The notes under the pieces were generated by a model, which saw nothing but the letters and a program-made list of their open reading frames with translations, made no database searches and was not told the DNA's origin. Positions 37,171 to 50,714 of a stretch of DNA of 64,000 bases are shown here, piece by piece. Source of the DNA: Talinum fruticosum (Eukaryota; Streptophyta; Magnoliopsida; Caryophyllales; Talinaceae). How positions within the stretch are numbered: position 1 is the first letter of the stretch; each line of letters begins with the position of its first letter. The DNA lies in assembly GCA_021018815.1 (NCBI GenBank), contig JAITYX010000016.1, forward strand, positions 4,045,001 to 4,109,000. The letters run 5' to 3'. Made by a program: the position numbers and the translations under genes.

Positions 37171-40100
37171 GGGAGGAGATTCTGCTTTTTGGCCCTGCCT
37201 TTTCTTTTTTTCCTTTTTTTCACAAATGGTTTCATTCTAACATTTTTTCTTTTTTGGGTTGAAAAAAGAACACTTTTCCTTTAATTTTGGGCTGTTGTTT
37301 GCTTTCTTTCTCTCTAATTTGGGTTTTTTTTTCTTTTTGGCAAACAAAAAAAAATTGGTCTGTCTTTCACTTTGTTATTTTCTTTGGAAAAATAAAATTT
37401 ATATTCATAAAAAGTCGTTATAACATTTTACATTTTCAAAATGCTAATGAAATGATGGACTTTAAACCAGTAACATTATTATGCTCACGAATTCTATATT
37501 TGATATTAATACATTTTTTTTCCTGAATGTTGACAAATAACAATAGTTACTTCATAAAATAAGTTTATTTTTTCCTTAATTGGTTCAATTTATTTTAAAT
37601 TTTAAAATTCATCCAAAAAGGGTCAGAAAAAGAAATAAATATGAACTATAATTAGGAACGAATTATGAAAATACTACAGAAGATATTGTAGGTTAATTTA
37701 TATCTCTAAAATAAGATTATTTATATTGTAAGGCCGAATTGTATATATATATATATATATTAAAAGAGTTGATTTTTTTATCACAAAAAAGAGTTGATTT
37801 TGCCTAGAAATTTTGTGGCACTATAGTGACAAAGAAGGTATATCTTGAACGTGGACATAAAATCGTACAATATACAAGTTTTAGCTAAAATTGCATAGAA
37901 AAACTTTTCCTTTTTGATGGGAAGTTGTGTTAGAACTAAAGTAGGTGAAATGTGATAGAATATTTGCTCTGTTTGGGTCCTCCATAGCATATGTATGTAG
38001 ATAAATTTGTCAAAAAAAAACTTAAAGATATATTTGACTTTATTGCCATTAGCTGGTCCAAGGCTCCTAACTAACTAATTAGGCACTATATTTGAATGAG
38101 TGATCTAGAGATTGAGAAATTTATTTACAAGGAACACAAAGAAACTTGTGATATTATCTGTTTCATAAAGTCAATCGGTTTCAATATAAGTTTGTGAAGC
38201 GAGAAACTTGAGGGAAAAAAAAAAAGATAATGATTACTCGAGAATTTAACTCCTACAAATTAAATCAGGAGGTTTGTTAAACTTACTGGCAAAAGTTATA
38301 TCATAAATAGGGAAGTGTAGAGCTAAAGAGATGATGCATTTTTAGGGAAGGAATATAAACTTTACTAGGAAGAGGACCATTAACGTACGAAGTGAATTTT
38401 TTAAAAATTGAAAATAAGTTATTATATATGGTAGCAGAGGAACTACAATATAATTAGTTCAAAGCTCAAGTAAGAGGAAACAAAAAAAAAAAAAGGTTAA
38501 TAAAATGGTGTGTATGATAAAAGTGGAAAAAACTTACATTCACATTACCCTAATACGCTAATAGACAACTTAAAGTTGGTTCTTTTTCGTTATAAGTACC
38601 AATTATGAGTTATAAGTAGTGTAATAAAATGTAAAAAAGTTATTAACGGTTATAAGTTGAATATAAAATTAATGGTAAAAAGATTTAATAAAAATTGTAA
38701 TAAGGAGGGGTAAGTAACGATAAATTATAAATTTTTTTTTTTAAAGCTATAATATGTCATTTCTCATGTCTTATTAGCTAGGCCTTTGTTTTATTAGACT
38801 TGGCCTTGTGGGAGCTACTTACCCTACACAATCTTGAGCAAATCACACTAATTATAGTTAAATATTTTTTGGGGGGAGGGAGGGTTTTGTATTTGTATTA
38901 GCAAATTCAAATACTAACACCAAAAAGAGGTTGTTATATTAGATGTTACATTACATAACATGATATACTCAACTAAGGTCAAATTTTATTCATCGATATT
39001 CAAACAGAAAATATTTTTCTTAGTTTACACAAACTATATAATACGTACATTTATTTTTGACTTATGTTAATCTATTCATATTACCAAACACCAACTTGTT
39101 TATGCATGTGCAATACTATTCTATATACTGCCCGTCGCTTGCACTTAAACGAGAAAAAGTATAATTTTTCCACGCTACAAAACAGTTAATTTTATTTATT
39201 ATATGTAATTAATTTAGACAGCATTTTAAATATGATAATTCACATTATAAATCTAATTTGATGTATAACTTTATATGAAAAGAAGTCAAACATGAAATAT
39301 CTTTATCAAAACAGAGAAAGCAATAATCAGCACTACACAGATAATAGTGGAAACACATGATAAGTGATTGTTATATATTTTGTCATGGAATGGATAAATA
39401 GTAGGAGCAATTTTTAGTTGAATTGAAAACCAATAATTCATGAGATGATGGGATATACTTTAAGTCTTTTACTAGCTAATTGGAGTGCAGCTGCAGCACC
39501 AAATCAAGACCTATTTCAATCAATTAAAGCCCACCAGTCCTATAGTGACAGCACATATACCCCTTAAATTCGAGTCTATATGCCTAAATTATCATAAGTA
39601 GTATTTTATTTTAATTTTTTAAAACTCACTCCCTATCCTTTTCAAAAACGCATTAGATTCATTTCTCTCAATTATAACATATCATCGGATTTATAAATCA
39701 AACCCTTATAGTAGATTATGAGTACCAAGACCCAGTATGTATATGGATCTTTTCTTTTTTGAAAAACATTAGTCTAGATAGACTATTCATATATGAAATT
39801 AATTTTTATTTCAAAAATCATATATATGTATAGAAGAAGCAATAAATTTGAATTATTAATAACGATGAATAGGATGATTATTATACTATAAATAATGACC
39901 AATAATTTGTCTGTCCACGCACCAAATTTGGGGTGAAATATCAAAGACTTAGCCGAATCTAAATTAAGAAATTAAACAATGACGACACCCTGCCTTCTCA
40001 TGTTCATCAAATGGACAACTAGAACTTAAATAAAACAAACACTAGGAAAGGTATATGTACATCATTGAATTACGAGGTGCTCCTTTCACAAGATTAGACA

Positions 40101-43100
40101 TCAAGTCTTTAGTACTTTTTCAATTTTTAAGGTAAGTAGAATTGGCAAATGGATAAAAAAAAACCGCTTAATAATTGTGTTAAATTTGTATTAATACAAC
40201 GATTCATTCGTGTCGATTTTAAGTTAAAATTAGTTGGGTTTTTGTCGGATTTGTGTTTCTCTCAATATTGATATGAGTTCAGGTTGCATTATGTCAAGTC
40301 TAATTTTCCTAATCATAAAGGTAAATGACCAGTATGAGCCTTATCTAGGAGCCTATACATAGTTGAGAAATGTGTCACCCATAAGACTTCAAGCCAAGAG
40401 ACCCTCGATGGAAGATGAGTTGTGTGCCATAGGGATTATTGTCTGATCCTTTTGCCCATCGGGTCTCCAATACATGGGACAAAAATTATATGCACACTAA
40501 GGAAAAAGCATGGATATTGAATCTTTTGGTACCAACATGGGAATCTACCTGCAGGTTAGGGAATTGGCAAAATTATGGGTCACGCTACACTTTATTTAGG
40601 TAGATATGTGGACTCCTTTTAATTTCAGGTTTACTTTGACATATAGTAGTGAGGCAAGTGGGTTTAGCTTTTAAAAATTGGGTACGTTGATATTGATGTG
40701 CCTTTGATTGAATCTGAAAGCAATACATACATAACCCAAGCAAGCTAGCTAGCTGACCCTTTCCAATAAGGATGAGCACTTGATGAAGACCACTAAAGAG
40801 CCCTTGATTGCACAATTAATGACTATGAGAATTTTTTGAGATTTTTGTACAAAATTTTTATAAGTGATGCTATAACAACAACAATCATTTTTAACGTGGG
40901 TCTTCTTCCCCGAGGCTTAGGGAGACTGAGACGTGCGTAATATTATTCCCTAATAAACATTTTCTGCAAGTAAAGATACTTATTCTAAAAGATCTAAACA
41001 AATTCAAAAAATATTTTGTACCGAAAAGTAATACAACTTAAACTAATAATCTCATCATAAGATTTTGATTATAAGGTAAAATATCTACATTAATTCGTGA
41101 AATAAGTAAATACAACCTTACCATTGATTCAAGTACGTACGTGTTTCCTTGTCCACTTGTTATCATCCCTCTTATCCATTATCTTTCATTAAGATGTAAT
41201 CATATATATGTGGATCTCTTATATTGGAAGCTTTCTCGTTAGAAAGTAACAAAATGAAAAAAGAGAAAAGAAATAAAGTTATAGTAAATTAGTAATATTA
41301 AATGTATCCGCATAGCTAACTTAATAACAAAGGTAATTTAAAACATCAAGTATTTCCAACCTAAAGATTCAAAATATCCAACAATAAAATCGAAATTTCA
41401 AATCGTATACAGATGGAATCATTTATGAACAATATAAGATACATAAGGTATTGAGTTACAAGTCACAACCCAATAATATCAACCTCCTTGTTCCTCATTT
41501 CTTTGCTTAAAGGCAACAAACAAGGCATGTTCTTTCATCTTTGGCACACTTCTTCATGTCTTTTCTGTTTTTTTTTTCTTTTTGGGATTTGTTTGCAATA
41601 TTTGACCACAAATAATTTGCTTTTTTATGCAATTTCAGATTGCACTTGAATGAGTGCATGCTTTATGTCTAGGTTCCGTCCTCAGCATTGTGTGCTAATA
41701 ATCATGGGGTTCTCTCTTGCGTAACTACCATGCAAAGCTTAACGTAAATTATCCCCAAAAAAATTTATTGCACGCACCAAAACCTCCCAAAAGTTGCTAA
41801 ATAACGCAAAAAAGCATCAATACTGTATTGCTTTTCATAAATTATAATGGCGCACTATAACTTTTTTCTTGCTACATTTTTTCACAGAAATGCAATAATT
41901 AGACGTAACTAAAAACACAACTTTCTCTGTACGAGAGGGGCTATCATCAACAATTTTTGTTAGATGATAAGTCTCGTTTTTATCTTAATGGGGCATGTTT
42001 AATTTTAAATTTCTGTAAATAAAAATTTCATATCTTATTTGTAAGAGCTTTTTATCCTTTAATGGGAGTGTTAGTATCTCTTTATATGAGAGTTATGATT
42101 AGTTTGTATGGTTCAAGATAATGGATAAAGAACGACTTTCAAATCATTATAGCACGACTTGTAAGGTCCTCCATCAAAACGAAAGTTGCAAAGTCATTGA
42201 AAATTATCCATGAGAATATTGTCATGGTTTCGAACTAAAATGTCGAGTAAGATTTATATTGATTATTTGAAAATTAAATTTTATATATGTTTTAGATTTA
42301 CAATTATTCATGTACATTTTTTATTATAAGTGTTATTTGGTATCTTATTAATGAAATCGTTATCTTTCCAAAAAAAAAAAAAGCAACTTTTATTTGTCCG
42401 ATTTTCAAATATTTTAATAATTGATGGTTCTAAGCTTTTTATATACTACATATACATGAATAACAATTTTTAGATACGGGTTTCAACAAACCTGTCTTTT
42501 TTCGAAGGTTTAATCCATACACTTGGAATTGGAGTTCCTTATTTATATAACAAACAAACAAACAATAATGAGAATTAAAAACCATTTTTATCATATATTT
42601 AAATTTTATTTCTGGTTTCATTTCAGTTAAAGGCTTTACTGTCTCATAAAAATGTTATGATGAAATGAATTTTTTAAAGGATGACTTTTAGGAGGTTTTG
42701 AGATTATTAAATATTTATTTTTAAAGTGATAATCTTATAATTTAGGGGGGACTAACATGGGTAGTTTGGTAATGGTTAACTCTAAATGAGTAATTTAGTC
42801 ATCACTATAATATTATTAAAAGTCATTTTTAAATAAAATTGACCCGAGACTTGAATTGAAATACCCATACATGATCGAATATCAAACAAACTCACCCAAA
42901 AGTGAACCCGAAACTCGAATTTGATTCTAACCGAACTGAATTGAATCTAACCTGAAATTTTCTTCAAAGTTTCTTATTTTATAAGACAATCTTATTTAAC
43001 CAAATATCAATTGACCCACAATCGATCCGAATCAAAATTACTCAATCGGAATCAAATTCAAATATCCAAATCAAAAGGACCATTTTCCATTTCCACTTTA

Positions 43101-43190
43101 ACACGTCGGCCTTATAATACCTCTTAAATAAAAGATTTTTACAACTTACCTGCTCACTAATGTATAACTCATCCAGCAATGTCACCAACT
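37171..43190. other. Long AT-rich intergenic region
   Basis: No gene supported. It holds a short TA run near 37742-37760, A runs (e.g. 38216-38225, 38480-38493), and low-complexity AT sequence. Bases 38580-38660 have repeated GTTATAAG/GAGTTATAAG words that recall the block at 47660-47840. Open frames are short and without motifs. Confidence 0.45.
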
Positions 43191-43192
43191 AA

Positions 43193-43587
43193 TTAAGGTG
43201 TTGTTCATCAATAACTTTTGAAGTAATTTTAATATTTTAACCAAGTGAAAATTTTTATAAATTAAGTATTAGTGTCTATTAATTATAAGGTAGTCTTTGC
43301 ATTAACTTATAAGTTTTCAAGATGTGTTTTTGAAAAGTAGCAATATTAACTTTTCACATTTAAAAATAGTTTTTCATATTTTCTTGTCAAAAATTTTTTT
43401 CCACTAATTTTATATTAAATAATTTACAATAATCAACTAACCCAATAACTAAATTTACCAAACACATTTCCCTCAATCGTTCAGTTAAACAATTATCCTC
43501 TAATTAAATAATTATTCACCAATTAAATAATTATCCATTATTTAAATAATCTGTCACGTAAATAACTGTTTAACCGACCACAGTATA
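43193..43587 (-). mobile_element. MITE, second family member (reverse orientation)
   Basis: Read on the minus strand this matches the 53989-54421 MITE over most of its length: GTTYGGTAAATTTAGT, GGGTTAG..TGATTATTGTAAATT, TTTTTAAATGTGAAAAG and AATATT..CTTTTC occur in the same order and spacing. Its ends, next to TTAAGG and TATACTGTGGTCGG, align with the other copy's TIRs but are diverged. It is older than the 54-kb copy. Confidence 0.6.
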
Positions 43588-45721
43588 AAGGCTGTGGACG
43601 GCAGGGAATAAATTAGCATAGGGCGGGAAATACGGGTGGGGAAAGCCGTAACGAAATGGGACCAAAAACGTGGAAAAATAAGTACGAATAGGACGAGGAC
43701 GATTTAACTCTCATGTAATCAACGTTGGCTCATTTTTTTTTTAATTTTATTTCCTTGGTAGTTTATAATTAATAATCGGGGACCCAAGTATTCATATAGC
43801 TACATACAGGCATTGGATTGCTACATGGAATATATGGAATTCTTTAGCTAACAGAGTTGGGAAAACGTTAACAAGACAACATACCTTGAGGGACTTATAT
43901 GATAATTAGATAAGCAAAAAAATTAAAAACTTCATCAGAAAGAAAATATGGATCTCTATCATGTTCGTAACAATTTAAAGTGTATAGTTGCAGAGGAATG
44001 GAATAATCTTTGAGCAGCAGATCCTGAACTTCGTAACATTAATTCATTGTGCTAATGGAAAGTCGCCTTGTGATATAGATCTTTGAAAGAAAACATTATT
44101 CATGGAATTAAAGAGCTAGTCAGAAATTTCAATGCAACCCCTATCTTGTTCAGTTTTAAATGATTTTAGATCTACAAATAGGCATTGGATTAGACTACAT
44201 ATATATGCTTGTTGGATGTACGTATAATAGGCATTTATGGCTTCCAACCACTCTCTTCTGTGAGCTTTTTCGTACTACTCGAAAGATTTAGACTGTTGTC
44301 TAAGTAGATATTTGTATTTTTTGTTATTGACATTTTTATTTTGTTCAGCTATATCTAACTAAAGATAACCCATGTCACTGTTATAAAATCCAAGTGTCAG
44401 GGGCCGATTTCCAGTTATTTATAGGACTAGCTTATTAAACATGAGTTTATTCAAGTTAGATTATGACAAGTTTTTATATTGTTTTCATTTGATAAATTGA
44501 GGGTTTGAGTTTCATGTGAGAACATCTATTATCTCAGTTTTTTAAGAGTTGATGTTTTATTCTTATTGTTATGATCATGAGTATTGCCTCCTTTTTTTTA
44601 AAGAAAAATGTAAAAGTAATTAAGTGGTTGATTATTCAAGATTTTATTCCCTTGATTTCACAATACATATCACTTTAATTTTAAATTTTTTTTATTTTAC
44701 AATATATACACTGCACAATTTCAATGACATATTAATGAATATTTCATCAATTTTGTCTTTATTAATTATTTTTTAATATCATTTTTGTATTGACTTTCTT
44801 TATTTTCAATAACTTGGGAAACCGATCTTTTAATAAAAGTTTTATACATTTTTGTATTCTCTTAAAATTCAAAAACGACAAATACTATGTAAACTGGATA
44901 TGATATTGAGATTTCTCCATAAGGCTAGTCCTCAATAATGCATTGCTTTGTTTTATGAATTAAATAAAAGTTATTAGATATATACATGGTTAATTACTAC
45001 TTATTAGTCCATACAAATGGATTAGAAATTAAAGTTTTCAATTAATTTGATACAAATTGTTCCCCTAATAATTAATTCAATTCAGAATTTATGTAATGGC
45101 TAATACATAACATAACAAAAAGTAAGATACTTCTCTTGGAATTTTTTTCCTTTTTTTTTTTGTGAAGAGGATAATTTAAGTGTGGAGGGCTCTTTAGAGG
45201 TCCCCACACACCAAATATATTGCTGGAGTGGAGACCAGCCAATACAAAAGACAAGAAATTTATACAACTTCATCCATTCCGGCAATTACTAAAGTCTGTC
45301 ATACTTCTCGACAAATTTTATATTATATATTTATCAAAGTATAAATAAATAGGTAAAATATTTTATGTGACTTTTAATAATATGTTTTCGAAACTATGAT
45401 ATAATTTATCCTCATATTATTGTTTTCAATATGTATTTTTAATGCCATCTAATCAACAATAGTTATGGTCACTCTTATACCGAGATTTGTGATTATTTTA
45501 TTAGCTATTGGTCACAAAATTGGTTGAGTGTGTTTGAAGTTCTTTTATTAGTGACAAAGCATTCCACACTTTCATCATCTCCATCGTAGTTCAGTACTTG
45601 GACGAAATAATTTCCTTACAAATTATGTACATGAGTTAGAATGAATTGTGAGTTTGAGTTTGGTATCCCTGTCTCCATTGGATACGAGTTCAACTGAAAT
45701 TACCCTAAAATAGGACCCACT

Positions 45722-45800
45722 GAGATAGTTCACAAATTATAAATTTTTTTTCAAATTTAGGAGATAGCTCACAAATTATAAATTTTTTTTTAAAATTTAA
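45722..45800. repeat. 39-bp tandem duplication
   Basis: GAGATAGTTCACAAATTATA followed by a T run and AAATTTAG, repeated at once as GAGATAGCTCACAAATTATA with the same T run. Confidence 0.85.
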
Positions 45801-46444
45801 TTATAATAAGAAGTTTGATGAAAAAGGAAATTCTAATGAAACCGAATTGTCTTCCTCGAATGCGTGACATCCCATCCCTTTAAACACAGAAATTACGGAT
45901 TTCATTAACACTAGAAAGAGAAATAAAGGCACAATGATCTTTTTAACTTTATATCTTGACCTGTTTTTTTTTTTCTTTTTCTTTTACGTCATCATAAAAA
46001 TTAAACAAAGACACATATACATTCTTTCATCGTCATTAGATTGATAATTAGTCCCAGCATGACACATGATTACACACATATTTATCATATCACACATAAA
46101 TTTATATAATTAATAAATTTTGTCTTAAAATTATATATATAATCCCTAAAATAATTGATCTTTGAAACAGATGACCACAATGGGGAAGAGCCACGTCAGA
46201 TGTTGCTCAGAAAGGATGATACTAATGCCAACATTTGCTTGTTAATTTTTCTTTATAATTAGTTTAATTTGAAAAATATAATTTTTAATCAATTTAGCAT
46301 CTCGCTGGTGTAGCTTTCTGTTTCATATGTAAGCTGACAACTATTGGCTTTCCCTTTTTTTTTTTTTGTATTTTTTATAATTTGTCAACTAACAAGACGT
46401 ATAACCAACATATCAACAACTTATTTCATACAAATTGTTAAATA

Positions 46445-46555
46445 CCAATGAGGTTCTAACCAAATGGTTAAGATTGAAATTCGAATACGTTGGATTTCAC
46501 AATCGGTACTCCCTTCTCCTGTGACTCTTTTCGCAATTAATGAAAGACAAAAAAT
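46445..46555 (+). mobile_element. Possible degenerate SINE
   Basis: TCTAACCAAATGGTTAAG resembles a pol III A-box region and AAATTCGAATACG, close behind it, a worn B-box. Short spacing and divergence make this weak; it could be chance. Confidence 0.25.
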
Positions 46556-47447
46556 TAATTATTTTTTTAACCCCTAAACTCTTCTAATTTTCCCCTCCCA
46601 TCTCATTTTATCACATATGTCCTGGATCTAATAAATCCAGGATCACGTTATAACTTGTGCTTGTTTTAGGCTTAGCCTTCTCCCATGCTAAACATAATAA
46701 ATATTGATATAAATATATTTTAAATTTAAGTTTTAATTTTCAACTTTATTCCATTTTGTATTTCTAATTTTTGTTGTTTTGTAATTAGTCGATGATCGCT
46801 CGGGACTACTTTACTTTCGAAACCTTGTTTAAGATTTCGAGTATTCCATTTTGACAAATAACCTTAATTAAATAAAAAAACAAAAAAGGAACCTTATCAA
46901 TTGAATAAGTCGTATTGGCAATCGAGGAGTAATATTTGATTGAATGTAATCAACCTTTTCATATAAATAAATTTATAATCGTGTTTTTAGTTTTTTATTT
47001 AATAATATGATAATACTGCAATAAAACGAACTATATGATAATTATAGTTAATTATCACAAACTATATAAATTATGATTAGAGTATAGGGTTGATTATACT
47101 GCATTGTCATTACGTAGATTACATCCAAATCGAACCAAATTTAAACATAATGCCTAGTAATTAAACAAGTTATTTTTTTCCAACTTGCAAATTAGATAAT
47201 TGGATTAACTTGTAAGTTTTGAGAAATAGAATGCAATATAATGGATTCAACTATGCAGATGTTGACTTTTAAGTCCCTGCTTAGCTAAAAAAAAAGGAAA
47301 AAAAATTACAAGTGACATTAATTTGGTTTTGGTTAACACAATTTATATAAGTTAGTACAACTGGATAAAAAAAAGTGCTACTTGGGTTATATAATGTATT
47401 AGTATCCTATAATGTTATATAATGTATTAATATTATTGCTCTCTTTA

Positions 47448-47597
47448 CTCCATGACATAATAATAATATTAATACTAATAATAATAAATAATAATGTATT
47501 ATAATAATAATTATTATTATTATCATTTTACTGTTATTATTATTATTTTCATTATTTCTCTCTTCATAATATTATAATAATAATAATAATAATAATA

Positions 47598-47633
<36 letters not shown>

Positions 47634-47650
47634 AAGTTAATTATTAATAT
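47448..47650. repeat. (ATA)n/(TAT)n microsatellite with perfect inverted repeat
   Basis: Several AAT/ATT tracts; the best part, 47569-47633, is about ten ATA units directly followed by about twelve TAT/ATT units, so each arm can pair with the other into a hairpin or cruciform centred near 47597. Confidence 0.85.
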
Positions 47651-47659
47651 TATTATTAT

Positions 47660-47850
47660 CATTATAACAGACTTATAACCTTTCATAAGCTGCTATAGCG
47701 ACTTAAAACCGCTATAAAACTCATAACTGATTATAACCGCTAATTATAACAGCTCAGTAACAACTCATAGCAGCTCATAACAACTCATAACGTACTCATA
47801 GCGACTCATAAACACTATAACCGCTAGTTTTAACAGTTGAAACGAACATA
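47660..47850. repeat. CTCATAAC-rich degenerate repeat block
   Basis: The words CTCATAAC, CTCATAGC, CGCTATAA and GATTATAACCGCTA recur about ten times in 180 bp, ending GAAACGAACATACCC. It looks like the subterminal region of a non-autonomous DNA transposon, but no matching opposite end was found. Confidence 0.5.
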
Positions 47851-48255
47851 CCCTAAGTCCAACTATATTTTAAATGTTTGATCAGGTGGTCCGCACTTAA
47901 TTTCTTCCCCTTTTTCCTTCTTAGCTTTTTCCTCCCAAAAAACATATTCACATTTCATTTAATTTTTGAAATCTACAAATATTATAACAAAAGCCTAAAT
48001 AACTTTCCGAATAAAATAATTAAAAGAAAAATAAACTTCTTTTGAAGAAAAAAATAAGTATAACTTTCTTTTGTCCATCGGGATTTGGATGGGACAACAT
48101 TGACATTTTTTTAGAACTACTAGACTATTTCAATTATTTCACTTCAACGAATAATAAAACGATAAAATATATTATAGTCCATAAACAATGGTTTTTAGTT
48201 TAGTGTGATTATCAATCCATGTTATTTGAGGTGGTGAAATTAATGGATCGCAAAA

Positions 48256-48257
<2 letters not shown>

Positions 48258-48286
<29 letters not shown>
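48258..48286. repeat. T29 homopolymer
   Basis: Uninterrupted run of 29 T, the longest homopolymer in the window; could be the tail of a minus-strand retroposed copy, but no body was recognised next to it. Confidence 0.9.
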
Positions 48287-48880
48287 GTAAGTGTCCCATT
48301 AACTATGTTTAGTTTTTATGTCAGTAAACATAGTTTATATGCAAGAAATAGTTTACTTTATAATGCAAGCTTCATTTGCTCTATGAAATTTAAAATATTA
48401 TGTTTAATGAAGCAAAACAAAGCAAATTCTAAATTTTAGGGCAACGACTGTTCGTTCACCTTTTCTTTAATATTTTTTTTTAAAAAAAACTTGTTTCTTG
48501 ATCGTCCTATATGATGGAGTTTTTTGATAATTAGAGCCTTCTTTCATGAGTAATTTAGACAAATAATCTTTTATAAATTATGCTGAAAAAAAATGAAGTT
48601 AGAGGTCCATTTTCCGATTTGTATAGGTTGATACAATTATAATTGTAGTTAGGGTAATTGTTAGGAACATTGGAGGGGGAAATAACCTTCCACTGATACC
48701 TTACTATCTTCAGTTTCGTGTAAAAATAAACTCATAAGTAATAATAGAGTTTTTGGATAAAATTCGGGGAGATTTAAAGGCAAGTAGCATTATCCGAACA
48801 AATGGATAAACATTTTCGAGGTCTATAACATAAATGGCGACATTTGCTTGTGCATTTTTACATAGTGTGGATTTCTTTTT

Positions 48881-48906
48881 GGGGTGGGGTTGTTGGGGGG
48901 TGGGGG
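48881..48906 (+). other. Strong G-quadruplex motif
   Basis: GGGGTGGGGTTGTTGGGGGG followed by TGGGGG: four tracts of at least four G with loops of 1, 5 and 1 nt, the pattern of a very stable quadruplex. It lies downstream of the FLOURY1-like gene, on the strand opposite to its transcript. Confidence 0.75.
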
Positions 48907-50714
48907 TTGTTCATAGCCAGCTCAGATCCACACAGGATCAATTGTGAGGAAAATGAGCGCAGCTAAACAGGCAAAGATTTGCAGACTTGCAGCAGAAATA
49001 TAAGCTGCTTCATATTCTGCAGATTGTGGCTCACGATTTCACTTCTAGTGCAGAAGATAATCTTGGAGCTCCAGTCAAAGGAGCTGAACTTCCAAGCTGC
49101 TGCTGTTCCCTCTCCGGTTAGCAGGCTATTCAGACAGCTATAGACAAGTCAACACAACATAACCAGAAGGCTACATTGTCGAGTCTACTAAGAAAAGGGG
49201 TTTCCTTGAAGCTTCTAAAAATGGAAGACCGGCTTCTATTCTTGAACGCAATTTTTTGGAGCTGTTTAGAAACAAAGCTAATGTGCATACTTGCTAGGAG
49301 AGTATACTGACAACAGCATAGTGCTACATCTTTATCACATCAAATCTTTCAGAACAAAGTATTTGCATTCTTCTGAAATGTAACATAGACTGTATCGCAT
49401 GGGCCTAGCAGGCTGGGCTGTAAGGGGGCAAAAGAGTTACTCAAGTAGCATTCCATCCAAAACCAATCAGCAATATGGATAGTAATATGGGATACTTACA
49501 AGTACATTTCTCAAACACAGACATAGCAGAGGCAGCAGATTGTGCTTTATACTCCCGCACCCCCTCTTCCCATAACAGAAATTCCTATTCGCATGCAGAA
49601 GTGGTAGCCACAATTTGACTCCTCATCAGCGAGATTTTCTTTGTTCTTGTTTTTCGATTTTGTTTTCCCATGGGTAATTTTACACATGCACACAGCCTAA
49701 GGGGAATCAACCTTTGGTCTTCCTTGTGAAAAATCAAGTTCTAGGCCACCCTCAAGGACCTCAGTGTTTTCCCTTTAAGGTGTATACAAATTGTCAGTAA
49801 CGTTGATTTGAAGTTTCACCAATTTTTATCTTTAAAGCAAAGATTTCCTAGGATAGAAATAAAAGATTTTCCTTGTCTTTACGAGTTTGGATGCTATGCT
49901 AAGATATTTTGAGATTTTTTCATCAATACATCCCCCCATCCCTTGTTTTTGGTTTTGGCTGGTAAGATGGTTCATCTAGAGGATTCATCACATGTGGGAA
50001 TGCTCTAATACACCAGGGAAGACGAGGAATAGTTGGGGGGGGAGCTCGTCCTCCCTAGTGTTTCTAATTCTGATTGGCAGATAATAAGAATGATCCATGT
50101 GGAATTGGCATTTTCACCAGTTAGTTTTAACCTTCTAGCTCTGCCTATTATCTAAGTCAAATATTTTGATTCATATAAATGATACAGAAAGCTAGCTTTT
50201 TCGCAGGTCAGTAGATATATCACTCATCGTAAGGTAAATACCAGCTCCAATATTAATATATGAATGAATAGATAGGCATACAGAGGCCCATCGGCCAAAG
50301 CAAGCAACTAAGCGATTTCCCCTCAACAGGAGATATAATGCAGATAGAAATCATTGTAATCCAAATGAAATCAACCCAAAATATTGAGTTTAATCATCAG
50401 AACATTGAGAAGAATTTAAGAATCACAATATCCTATAACTGAAAAAAAAGTATAATCCAAATTCCACTTCAAAGACCATGTGCAGAAATAAGACACTGCA
50501 AAAACAGTACTAAATAGAATCAAATTCTATTGAACTATAAATGGATGAAATTATTTCAGTTGATTTTACATGAACAGAACGAAAAAATTGACTAATTGTA
50601 TAGGAAACTAAAGATCATACTTACAGAGGAATTTTCCATTCAAACTTCTATCAGGAAACTCCTATTGACAATAAGCAGCAGAAATCACAACATTACTCTA
50701 GACATTAGAAGAAC
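48907..50714. other. Probable 3' region of the FLOURY1-like gene
   Basis: This stretch is less AT-rich than its surroundings and has the look of 3' UTR or intron plus a further exon of the minus-strand gene. A GTAAGT donor at 50718-50713 at the end of the last clear exon supports splicing into it. On the minus strand an open stretch of 57 codons (49137-48963) follows a possible acceptor, but it has no known motif. Confidence 0.35.

Larger units (their letters stand above)
43588..47440. other. AT-rich intergenic region, no gene
   Basis: Low-complexity AT DNA. Includes a 39-bp tandem duplication at 45722-45800 and a possible degenerate SINE at 46445-46550 (listed separately). No open frame with a recognisable motif. 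Confidence 0.45.

Noticed and set aside
47448..47650. CRISPR-like regular repeats
   Set aside because: Plain trinucleotide microsatellite without spacers; the genome is a plant nuclear genome.
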